Positions 1 through 6,558 of a DNA stretch of 8,678 nucleotides are shown in pieces. This DNA is from Candidatus Saccharicenans sp. GTDB lineage: Bacteria > Acidobacteriota > Aminicenantia > Aminicenantales > Saccharicenantaceae. Each line of letters begins with the position of its first letter. Within the stretch, counting starts at the first letter, position 1. The stretch lies in the NCBI GenBank assembly GCA_024653405.1, contig JANLGB010000089.1, positions 1 to 8,678 of the forward strand, given 5' to 3'. Under the pieces are notes generated by a model. The model worked only from the letters and a program-made list of their open reading frames with translations, was not told where the DNA came from and did no database searches. Position numbers and translations under genes: made by a program.

Positions 1-1179
1 ACCATTTCGGTTGAACTCCTGGACCTTCTCGGCGGTAAGGTGGCGGGCGCGTCTGTAACCGATAACCGGCAGGCGGCTTTTGGAGCTGACCTGATCTCCA
101 GGGCCGGATTTGCCCTGGAAAAACCAGAAAACCTGAAAAAACTCAGGCAATCAGCCCTGAGCTCCGTTGAAAACCTAGTCGCAGCCCTGAGCCGCCAGGC
201 CGGGATAAGGAGAAATTGGATTTATGCGGCCAGCCTGGCCGGCAACACGGTCATGAATCACCTGTTTCTGGGACTGCCGGTGGAATCGCTCGGCCGTGCT
301 CCCTTCCGTCCGCTGTTTCTCTCCCATCCTCCGGTCCCGGCGGCTGAGGCCGGGCTCGAGATCAATCCTCATGGTCTGGTTTACCTTAGCCCCAACCTGG
401 GAAGTTTTGTCGGGGGCGATATTGCTGCTGGCCTGGTATATACCGGTTTAATTAGACGGTCGGGTAACTTTCTCTACCTGGACCTGGGCACTAACGGCGA
501 AATCGTCCTGAAAAAAGGGAAAATGCTTCTGGCGGCTTCCACCGCGGCCGGGCCGGCTTTTGAGGGTGGCGGAATTTCCTGCGGTCAGAGGGCAGTGGAC
601 GGGGCCATAGAGGAAGTGAAATGGCAGCAAGGCCGGTTTGTCATCAGGACGATTGGCGGGAAAAAGCCAACCGGTCTCTGCGGCTCGGCCCTGCTGGGAG
701 TACTGGCCGAGTCCTTGAAGGCTGGTCTGCTGGCTGAATCGGGCCGGATTCTAAAAGGCCGGACTGAAATCCCGGTCAGCAGCCGCCTGTCTCTCACCCA
801 AATAGATATAAGAAAGCTGCAGTTAGCCATAGCCGCCGTTAAGAGTGGCACCAGGCTTCTGCTGAAAACCGCCGGTCTGGACTGGACCAAGCTTGACGGG
901 TTATTTCTGGCGGGAGTTTTTGGCAATTCGGTCGACCTGGCTCAATGCCTGGCCCTTGGTCTCCTCCCTCCCCTGCCCCGCCGGAAAATCTTTTTTGTGG
1001 GCAATGCTTCTCTGGCCGGGGCCCGGCTGTTGCTGTTGAGCCGCCAGGCCCGGCAGGAGGTAGAGAAATTGCCGGACCGGGTCGAACATCTGTCGCTGGC
1101 CGGGAGCCAGGATTTTCAGTCTGAATTCCTGAAAGCCCTGGCCCTCAGCCGTCGTTACTGGAGAAAAACCGATGCTTGA
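1..1179 (+). CDS. Corrinoid-activation ATPase of the RACo/RamA (DUF4445, ASKHA) type, 5'-truncated by the window edge
   Basis: The reading frame is open from the first base (TISVELLDL...), so the GTG at 40 is internal and the true start lies upstream. The visible 392 residues correspond to the C-terminal ASKHA ATPase region of reductive activators of corrinoid proteins, which use ATP to drive reduction of inactive Co(II) corrinoid back to Co(I). Signatures seen are the end of the first phosphate-loop strand at base 1, NLGSFVGGDIAAG, LDLGTNGE (478-501), STAAGPAFEGGGISCG, GLCGSALLG, and the C-terminal FLAGVFGNSVD ... VGNASLAGA block. Family members usually carry an N-terminal [2Fe-2S] ferredoxin domain; that part is outside the window, so its presence is unknown. 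The gene overlaps the next by 8 bp and heads a corrinoid methyltransferase unit, which fits a repair role for the corrinoid protein at 2079. The ASKHA assignment is strong; the exact target protein is inferred from context. Confidence 0.93.
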   Translation, partial: TISVELLDLLGGKVAGASVTDNRQAAFGADLISRAGFALEKPENLKKLRQSALSSVENLVAALSRQAGIRRNWIYAASLAGNTVMNHLFLGLPVESLGRAPFRPLFLSHPPVPAAEAGLEINPHGLVYLSPNLGSFVGGDIAAGLVYTGLIRRSGNFLYLDLGTNGEIVLKKGKMLLAASTAAGPAFEGGGISCGQRAVDGAIEEVKWQQGRFVIRTIGGKKPTGLCGSALLGVLAESLKAGLLAESGRILKGRTEIPVSSRLSLTQIDIRKLQLAIAAVKSGTRLLLKTAGLDWTKLDGLFLAGVFGNSVDLAQCLALGLLPPLPRRKIFFVGNASLAGARLLLLSRQARQEVEKLPDRVEHLSLAGSQDFQSEFLKALALSRRYWRKTDA

Positions 1180-2098
1180 TCTACAGGGTTTAATCAAAGA
1201 CCGGGTTCTACTGCTCGATGGGGCCATGGGCACCGAACTCTTCCGGGCCGGACTGCCCCCGGGCCATTGCCCCGAGGCCTGGAACGAGGAAAGGCCGGAA
1301 GCGGTGGCGGCCATACATCTGGCTTATCTGGCTGCCGGCTCTCAAGCTATCCTGACCAATTCCTTCGGCGGGAATAGATTGAAGTTAGCCGGTTACGGGC
1401 TGGAAGACCGAGCCTATGACCTTAATTACAAAGCAGCCCGGGTTGCCCGGAGTGTTTGCCCTGAAGGTTGTTATGTGGGTGGCAGTATCGGTCCTACCGG
1501 CAAGTTTCTGCAGCCCGTGGGCGACCTGACCGAGGACCGATTGGCCGAAGCCTTCCGGCCGCAGGTGGAAGGACTGGCCGCCGGCGGGGTTGATTTTCTT
1601 CTGGTAGAAACCCAGTATGACCTGAAGGAAGCGCTGCTGGCTTTGAAGGTGGCCAGGGAAACCTGTTCGCTTCCGGTTTTGGTCAGCCTGACTTTTCAGC
1701 TGACCCGCCGGGGTTATTTCACCATTATGGGCGTCAGTCCAGAAGCCTTCGTTAAAGTCATGGAAGAAGAATGGGTGCCGGCCTTTGGCGCCAACTGCAC
1801 CCTGAACTCGGAGCAGATGATAGGGCTTATAAGAATATTGCGCTCCCTGACCGCCAAGCCGCTCCTGGCCCAGGCCAATGCCGGGCAGCCCCAGCTCGGG
1901 CCCGATGGCTCAACCTTCTACAACCAGGGCCCGGAAGAATATGCCAGTTACATTCCCGAATTGATCAGGGCCGGAGCCAGGATAATCGGCGGTTGTTGCG
2001 GTACCTCGCCGGAATACATCAAAAAAATGGCTGAAATAATTTCTGCCTCAGCCGATAATATCTTGAAAGGAGAGTTGGATGAAACAGGAAACAAGTGA
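1172..2098 (+). CDS. Homocysteine S-methyltransferase domain protein (MetH N-terminal-like, stand-alone)
   Basis: This 308-residue protein covers essentially only the HMT TIM barrel (Pfam S-methyl_trans) that forms the N-terminal module of cobalamin-dependent methionine synthase. Visible motifs are LLDGAMGTE (13-22), TNSFGGNRLKL (62-72), GSIGPTG (104-110), GANC with Cys209, and GGCCGT with Cys275-Cys276. The three cysteines match the Zn ligands that activate the acceptor thiol in this family. The pterin-binding, cobalamin and AdoMet-reactivation modules of full MetH are missing; the cobalamin module is instead the next gene. The ATG at 1172 has a modest TGGAG about 8 bases upstream and overlaps the ATPase gene by 8 bp. 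Inferred role: transfer of methyl from the partner corrinoid protein to homocysteine or another thiol. The loop at residues 174-188 (TFQLTRRGYFTIMGV) differs from the usual MetH pattern, so the acceptor could differ. The family call is firm, the acceptor uncertain. Confidence 0.92.
   Translation: MLDLQGLIKDRVLLLDGAMGTELFRAGLPPGHCPEAWNEERPEAVAAIHLAYLAAGSQAILTNSFGGNRLKLAGYGLEDRAYDLNYKAARVARSVCPEGCYVGGSIGPTGKFLQPVGDLTEDRLAEAFRPQVEGLAAGGVDFLLVETQYDLKEALLALKVARETCSLPVLVSLTFQLTRRGYFTIMGVSPEAFVKVMEEEWVPAFGANCTLNSEQMIGLIRILRSLTAKPLLAQANAGQPQLGPDGSTFYNQGPEEYASYIPELIRAGARIIGGCCGTSPEYIKKMAEIISASADNILKGELDETGNK
2066..2074 (+). promoter_or_regulatory. Ribosome binding site of the corrinoid protein gene
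   Basis: AAAGGAGAG lies 4 bases before the ATG at 2079, inside the 3' end of the HMT gene. It supports this start and the 20-bp gene overlap. Confidence 0.8.
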
Positions 2099-2741
2099 GC
2101 AGCTTCAACTTCTTACTCAGGCCATAATTCAGGGCCGGGTGGACGAGTCCGGCCCCCTGGCTGAAAAGGCCCTGGCCTCCGGGCGGCCGCCGCTCGAAAT
2201 CATAGAAAAAGCCTGCCTGCCGGCCATCGAGGAAGTGGGGCGGCTGTGGGAAGCCGGCGAATATTTTCTTCCTGAATTAATCGCCGGGGCCGAAGCTATG
2301 AAGGCGGCCATGGCCATCCTGCAGGCAGCTCTTAAAGCTACCGGCCAGACACTACAATCGGCCGGGCGGGTGGTCATCGGTACGGTTGAAGGAGATATCC
2401 ACGATATCGGCAAGAACCTGGTAGCCTCAATGCTGAGGGCGGCCAGTTTTGAGGTCATCGACCTGGGGGCTGACGTGAAGATTGATAAGTTTGTGGAAGC
2501 GGCTGTCGAGGAAAAAGCCGACCTGATTGCCCTGTCGGCTCTGCTGACCACGACCATGCTCAACCAGAAAAAGGTTATAGAATTGCTAAAAAGCAGCGGG
2601 CTCAGGGACCGGTTCCGGGTGATGGTCGGCGGGGCTCCGGTCACAGAAAAATATGCCCGGGAAATCGGAGCCGACGGCTACGGCGAAAGCGCGGTCCAGG
2701 CGGTGGCGGTCGCCCGCAGCCTGGTCCAGATAAGGAGGTAA
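2079..2741 (+). CDS. Corrinoid (cobalamin-binding) methyl-carrier protein, MtbC/MttC/MtgC type
   Basis: The 220-residue length is typical of small corrinoid carriers in methylamine/betaine methyltransferase systems. Residues about 1-90 form the helical cap domain (B12-binding_2), including the KACLPAIEEVGRLWEAGEYF segment. Residues about 95-217 form the Rossmann-like B12-binding domain. The base-off/His-on motif is D106-x-H108-x-x-G111 in EGDIHDIGKNLV, so His108 is the expected lower axial Co ligand. S153-x-L155 and VGGAPVT (183-189) complete the binding signature. The protein carries the methyl group between the MttB-type enzyme downstream and the HMT protein upstream. It should be kept in the Co(I) state by the ATPase encoded first in the unit. 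The gene overlaps the HMT gene by 20 bp and has its own strong SD. The assignment is near certain; the methyl source and acceptor are inferred from neighbours. Confidence 0.96.
   Translation: MKQETSEQLQLLTQAIIQGRVDESGPLAEKALASGRPPLEIIEKACLPAIEEVGRLWEAGEYFLPELIAGAEAMKAAMAILQAALKATGQTLQSAGRVVIGTVEGDIHDIGKNLVASMLRAASFEVIDLGADVKIDKFVEAAVEEKADLIALSALLTTTMLNQKKVIELLKSSGLRDRFRVMVGGAPVTEKYAREIGADGYGESAVQAVAVARSLVQIRR
2732..2739 (+). promoter_or_regulatory. Consensus Shine-Dalgarno of the MttB-family gene
   Basis: AAGGAGGT runs through the last codons of the corrinoid protein gene and touches its TAA stop, 4 bases ahead of the ATG at 2744. It is the strongest SD in the window and fits high or re-initiated translation of the downstream methyltransferase. 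Confidence 0.85.
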
Positions 2742-2743
2742 TC

Positions 2744-4222
2744 ATGGCTGAAGCCATCAGACCTCAGGTAAGGTTTTTAAGCCAGGCCGCAGTTGAGCAG
2801 ATTATAGAGGAAGCCTTCGAACTCCTGGAAAAAGTGGGCTTGTTCGTGGAAAACGAGGTGGCCCTGAAACTCCTGGACGAGGCCGGGGAGAAAATTGACC
2901 AGCGGCGTAGCCGGGTGTTCCTCTCACGAAACCTGGTGGAGAAAGGCCTCAGGAGTTGCCCCGCTGAAATCAAGCTGTATGACCTTGAGGGCCAGCAGGA
3001 ATACCTGGTGGGACAGGATGAAATCCATTTTGACCCGGGCTCGGCGGCCATCAAGCTCCTGGACCCGGAAAGGCTCGAGGAACGCGAACCCCGGACCGAC
3101 GACCTGGTCCGGCTTTACCAGCTGGTGGAAACATTGGAAAACCTGGATTTTCAGAGCACGGCCCTGGTCAGCGCCGACGTCCCGAAAGAAATGGCCGATA
3201 TCTATCGCCTTTACCTGGGCTTTCTTTTTAGCCGCAAGCCCTTTGTCACCGGCCTTTTCCGGGTGGAAAGCCTGAAGCCCATGCTGGATTTGCTGCTGGC
3301 CATCCGCGGGGACGAAAAATCCCTGGCCGCAAAACCCCTGGCCATTTTTGATGCCTGCCCTTCCCCACCCCTTAAATGGAGCCGGCTGACGGCCGAGAGC
3401 CTGATCCAATGCAGCCGCCTGGGGGTGCCGTCGGAACTCATTCCCATGGGCCTCACCGGGGCCACTTCCCCGGTTACCCTGGCCGGGACCCTGGTGCAGC
3501 AGGTGGCCGAGAGTTTTGGCGGGCTGGTCATCTGCCAGCTGGCCCGGCCGGGAGCGCCGGTCATCTTTGGCGGTTCACCGGCCAGCTTTGACATGAGGAA
3601 AGGGACCACCCCCATGGGAGCGGTGGAAACCATGATGATCAACGGGGCCTTCGCCCAGATCGCCAAACACCTCCACCTGCCCACTCATGCCTATATGGGT
3701 TTAAGCGATTCCAAGCTGGTTGATGCCCAGGCCGGGCTGGAGACAGCCATGGGAGCCACCCTGGCCGGTCTGGCCGGGATCAACGTCATCTCCGGGGCCG
3801 GGATGCTGGATTTTGAGAGCACCCAGAGCCTGGAGAAACTGGTCATTGACAACGATATCTGCGGCCAGGTCTTGAGGCTCGTCCGGGGAGTGGCCCTCAG
3901 GGAAAAGCCCCTGGCCCTGCACCTGTTCCAGGAGCTCGGGGCTGATTTCAATTTTCTGGTTCTTCCCCACACCAGGAAATGGTACCGCCAGGAACATTAT
4001 TTCTCCTCGGTCCTCGACCGCGATGTCTATGACACCTGGACCGCCCTCGGCCGGCTGGACATCTTCCAGAGGGCTGGGAAGGAAGTGAGCCGCAGGTTGA
4101 ACCTTTACCAGAGACCGGAACGGTGCCGGGAGAAAGAGGTAGAACTCAGGTCCATCATGACGGCTTATGCCCGCTCCTGCGGCTTGGAAAAGCTGCCGGA
4201 AATTCCAGGACTTTCAGACTGA
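2744..4222 (+). CDS. MttB-superfamily corrinoid-dependent methyltransferase, non-pyrrolysine
   Basis: This 492-residue protein has the usual family length (trimethylamine methyltransferase family, COG5598). Family hallmarks are FLSRNLVEKGLRSCP near the N-terminus, the HFDPGSAAIKLLD segment, GGSPASFDMRKG (278-289), AYMGLSDSKLVDAQAGLE (residues about 316-333, SDSK starting at 321) and the S..LEKLVIDNDICG block. Methanogen MttB reads through an in-frame amber codon for pyrrolysine around residue 334. This gene is open from ATG to TGA with no in-frame TAG, placing it with non-Pyl relatives such as the glycine betaine, proline betaine and carnitine demethylases (MtgB, MtpB, MtcB). Those enzymes transfer a methyl group from a quaternary amine to cob(I)alamin on a small corrinoid protein, here the preceding gene. 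The substrate cannot be read from the sequence. No transporter or substrate-specific regulator is visible to narrow it. It is the last gene of the plus-strand unit. Confidence 0.95.
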   Translation: MAEAIRPQVRFLSQAAVEQIIEEAFELLEKVGLFVENEVALKLLDEAGEKIDQRRSRVFLSRNLVEKGLRSCPAEIKLYDLEGQQEYLVGQDEIHFDPGSAAIKLLDPERLEEREPRTDDLVRLYQLVETLENLDFQSTALVSADVPKEMADIYRLYLGFLFSRKPFVTGLFRVESLKPMLDLLLAIRGDEKSLAAKPLAIFDACPSPPLKWSRLTAESLIQCSRLGVPSELIPMGLTGATSPVTLAGTLVQQVAESFGGLVICQLARPGAPVIFGGSPASFDMRKGTTPMGAVETMMINGAFAQIAKHLHLPTHAYMGLSDSKLVDAQAGLETAMGATLAGLAGINVISGAGMLDFESTQSLEKLVIDNDICGQVLRLVRGVALREKPLALHLFQELGADFNFLVLPHTRKWYRQEHYFSSVLDRDVYDTWTALGRLDIFQRAGKEVSRRLNLYQRPERCREKEVELRSIMTAYARSCGLEKLPEIPGLSD

Positions 4223-4274
4223 GCTCGAGAGTTTTTATTTCTGCCAGGACCTAAAAATTTGACTGACCCTGGTT
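4223..4274. other. Convergent intergenic spacer with a weak hairpin
   Basis: This 52-bp spacer separates the stops of two convergent genes. GACCCTGG (4265-4272) and CCAGGACC (4244-4251) can form an 8-bp stem with two G-U wobbles and a 13-base loop in minus-strand RNA, just after the TGA of the RNase gene. It is followed by an A-rich stretch rather than a U tract, so it is not a classic intrinsic terminator. On the plus strand, GTTTTTATTT (4231-4240) follows only a short CTCGAG palindrome. Termination function is doubtful in either direction. Confidence 0.3.
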
Positions 4275-5678
4275 TCAAGGGAGTGGATAGGCAGCCAAAT
4301 AATCTGGCACTTCCACCGGCCAGCCGGTTTCGGCAATAATCTCCTGGGCAAAGTTATGGATGACCTCTCTTTCTCCATGGACCAGGAAGATTTTTCGGGG
4401 CGGCTGGTTGAAGGACCTGAGCCATTTCCAGAGCTGGGCCCGGTCGGCATGAGCCGAGAATCCCTGGATCTGGTCGACGGTGGCCCGGACCTGGTACATC
4501 TGGCCATAAATCCTGACCGGGGACTGACCCTCCAGAATCTGCCGGCCAAGGGTTCCCCGGGCCTGGTAGCCGACGAACAGGATGGTCGATTCCGGGCGGC
4601 TGATGTTGCTGACCAGGTGCTGCTTGATGCGCCCGCCGGTGCACATGCCGGAACCGGCCATGATGATGGCTGAACCCCGAACCTTTTCTATCAACCTGGA
4701 TTCTTCGAAACTCTGGACCAGCTTTAATCCCGGAAATTCGAAGGGGTTTTCCCCAGAAGAAAACAGGCCCCGCGATTCTTCATCCAGGTATTTCAGGAAA
4801 TGACCGAAAACGTTGGTGACGCTGACGGCCATGGGACTGTCCAGGAAGACCGGAAGCTGGGGGATTTTTTTCTGCCTGACCAGGCGGCTCAGGTGGAACA
4901 TCAGTTCCTGGGCCCGTTCTATGGCAAAGGTTGGGATGACCAGATTGCCTCCCCTGGAGACAACCTGGTTGACGTTTTCGGCCAGCCGCTCCGCGACCTG
5001 TTCCGGGTGGTCGTGCTCGCGGTCGCCGTAGGTTGATTCCAGCACCAGGTAATCAGCCTGGGTAAAGGTTTCGGGATCCCGGACGAGCGGCTTGTTCCAC
5101 TGGCCCAGGTCGCCGGAAAAAAGCAGCCGCCTCGACTCTTGGTTATCTTCGAACCGGACTTCAACGATGGCCGAGCCCAGGATATGACCGGCTTCATTGA
5201 ACACCACTTCTACACCCGGAGCCAGCTTGACCTGGCGGTGGTAGTCCACGGGCTGGACCAGGGGCAGGACTTTTTCCACGTCGGCCACGGTGTAAAGCGG
5301 AATTTCTGGATAGGGACCGCGACGACCTTCTTTTTCGTGCCTTTTCTTCTTGATCTGGGCGTCTTCTTCCTGGAGCTTGGCCGTGTCGAGCAGAACTATG
5401 GGCAGGAGTTCAGCCGAAGGCGGGGTGCAGAGTATCTGGCCGCGGAAGCCTTCCCGGTACAGCTTGGGGATGAGGCCGCAATGGTCAAGGTGGGCATGGG
5501 TGAGGAGAATATAATTGATCCGGGCCGGGGGAAAAGGAAAGGGCTCCCAATTTCTGGCCTGAAAGTCCCTTTCCTGGTATAAGCCACAATCGACCAGAAA
5601 ATTCAAACTGTTAGCTGTCAGCAGAAAGCAGGAACCGGTAACCTGGGAAGCAGCTCCCAGAAATTTCAGCTGGACCAT
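4275..5678 (-). CDS. Beta-CASP metallo-beta-lactamase-fold RNase (CPSF/TTHA0252-like)
   Basis: This 467-residue two-domain nuclease has the metallo-beta-lactamase Zn motifs HAHLDH (61-66), His165 in GHILGSA and Asp190 in SGDLG. The beta-CASP motifs follow: A is Glu214 in LESTYGDR, B is His410 in FSAHAD and C is His434 in VHGE. GSGMCTGGRI (342-351) is the usual segment of the mRNA 3'-end-processing/CPSF-like branch. All metal ligands are present, so it should be an active cytoplasmic RNA endo- or exonuclease. There is no KH or S1 extension, and length is close to that of bacterial TTHA0252-type enzymes (about 430-470 residues). The ATG directly abuts the TAA of the upstream membrane protein gene (TAAATG), with AAAGGGAC as a moderate SD inside that gene. 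It is the last gene of a three-gene minus-strand unit; a functional link to the neighbours is not evident. Family call firm, RNA targets unknown. Confidence 0.95.
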   Translation of the reverse strand: MVQLKFLGAASQVTGSCFLLTANSLNFLVDCGLYQERDFQARNWEPFPFPPARINYILLTHAHLDHCGLIPKLYREGFRGQILCTPPSAELLPIVLLDTAKLQEEDAQIKKKRHEKEGRRGPYPEIPLYTVADVEKVLPLVQPVDYHRQVKLAPGVEVVFNEAGHILGSAIVEVRFEDNQESRRLLFSGDLGQWNKPLVRDPETFTQADYLVLESTYGDREHDHPEQVAERLAENVNQVVSRGGNLVIPTFAIERAQELMFHLSRLVRQKKIPQLPVFLDSPMAVSVTNVFGHFLKYLDEESRGLFSSGENPFEFPGLKLVQSFEESRLIEKVRGSAIIMAGSGMCTGGRIKQHLVSNISRPESTILFVGYQARGTLGRQILEGQSPVRIYGQMYQVRATVDQIQGFSAHADRAQLWKWLRSFNQPPRKIFLVHGEREVIHNFAQEIIAETGWPVEVPDYLAAYPLP

Positions 5679-6542
5679 TTACTGTCCCTTTCTATAAGTG
5701 TAGTAACTATATTCCACCCCGATAAAGGCCTGTCTGGCCAGCAGCCGGAATAACACGTAGGCCTGTCCGAGAATAATTATAAGCAGCAGAGCGGCGGGGG
5801 CGCCTGAAGAAAAAAGCCGGGCTAGCCAACGCCACAGAAACGAAATCGAGGTCACCGCCAGTCCCAACAGCAGGTACAATCCCCAGAGCCGGAAAAAGTT
5901 AAAGCGCAAGAAACGGATAGCCGAGGCATAAGCCGGGATCACTTTCTTGGATTCGGTGACGATAATAATTCTGACCAGGTCCAGGAGCAGCTTGAAAGCA
6001 GTCCACAGAAGTATCAAAAAAAGCATCCGCCAGTTAGAAGCGATGAGGACCGGCCACTCGCTGACCGCCCCTTCCGACCATAGGTTGAGCGGCAGGGCCA
6101 GCAGCCTGAACAGCAGCAACATGAGCACCAGGAATGGCAGGAAAACCAAGAGCGAAAGAATGAATTTCCAAAAATAGCGGCAGCCGTCAGCCAGGAATTC
6201 CCTGAAAGTTACCACCGGGTCGGGACTGAGCATCCGGCCAAAAAATCCAGCGCTCAGAAAAACAAAGAGCACCGCACTTATCAGGATAAAGATCAGTAGA
6301 AAGCTGGCATAGGGTGCCAGCAGGGCCTGATTGGCCAGCAAAACTTCCAGCAGGCTGAGTTCCAGTGGCATCAGCGGATTTTCTGGTAAATAGAGGTGAC
6401 CGAGCTGCTGGTGGAGCAAGAAATTAACTGGAGCCATGGCCAGGATGGCCAGAACCAGCAAGATCAACCACAGATAAACAGATAGCCGAAACCGGAATAG
6501 GGTTCTGTTGAAACCTGGTTTCAGACATATGGTCAAATTCAT
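5679..6542 (-). CDS. Six-helix integral membrane protein of unknown function
   Basis: This 287-residue protein has about six hydrophobic segments, near residues 20-43, 75-100, 124-150, 170-195, 217-238 and 248-270. A Pro/Leu-rich loop (50-65) follows helix 1. Between helices 4 and 5 lies a charged segment (IIIVTESKKVIPAYASAIRF, 192-211). Such ESKKV-A---A--F patterns recur in uncharacterised multi-pass proteins of the YciC/DUF975-like or glycerophosphodiesterase-membrane-domain type, but I cannot place it in one with confidence. No catalytic or transport motif is visible. The ATG at 6542 has an excellent SD and begins 16 bp after the stop of the M1-type peptidase gene; its own stop abuts the RNase gene. 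Context suggests an envelope role alongside the peptidase. The gene itself is well supported by frame, SD and spacing; its function is unknown. Confidence 0.88.
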   Translation of the reverse strand: MNLTICLKPGFNRTLFRFRLSVYLWLILLVLAILAMAPVNFLLHQQLGHLYLPENPLMPLELSLLEVLLANQALLAPYASFLLIFILISAVLFVFLSAGFFGRMLSPDPVVTFREFLADGCRYFWKFILSLLVFLPFLVLMLLLFRLLALPLNLWSEGAVSEWPVLIASNWRMLFLILLWTAFKLLLDLVRIIIVTESKKVIPAYASAIRFLRFNFFRLWGLYLLLGLAVTSISFLWRWLARLFSSGAPAALLLIIILGQAYVLFRLLARQAFIGVEYSYYTYRKGQ

Positions 6543-6547
6543 GGTTG

Positions 6548-6555
6548 TCTCCTTT
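6548..6555 (-). promoter_or_regulatory. Ribosome binding site of the membrane protein gene
   Basis: On the minus strand AAAGGAGA precedes the ATG at 6542 by 5 bases, within the 16-bp gap after the peptidase stop codon. It fixes the start of the membrane protein. Confidence 0.8.
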
Positions 6556-6558
6556 CGC

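Noticed and set aside
40..42. GTG as start codon of the first gene
   Set aside because: The frame is open to base 1, the residues before it match the ASKHA phosphate-loop strand of the family, and no SD precedes it; the gene simply enters from upstream.
2129..2644. Long antisense open frame opposite the corrinoid gene, and similar ones at 585-926, 3211-3684, 5139-5582 and 8050-8415
   Set aside because: All lie wholly within well-supported genes, have low-complexity Ser/Arg/Pro-rich or shadow-like translations, and lack convincing SD or motifs.
2744..4222. Possible pyrrolysine (amber readthrough) MttB
   Set aside because: There is no in-frame TAG anywhere in the gene and it runs the full family length to TGA.
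4223..4274. Bidirectional intrinsic terminator between the convergent operons
   Set aside because: The only stem has G-U wobbles and a 13-base loop and is not followed by a U tract; the T-rich stretch on the plus strand lacks a real stem.
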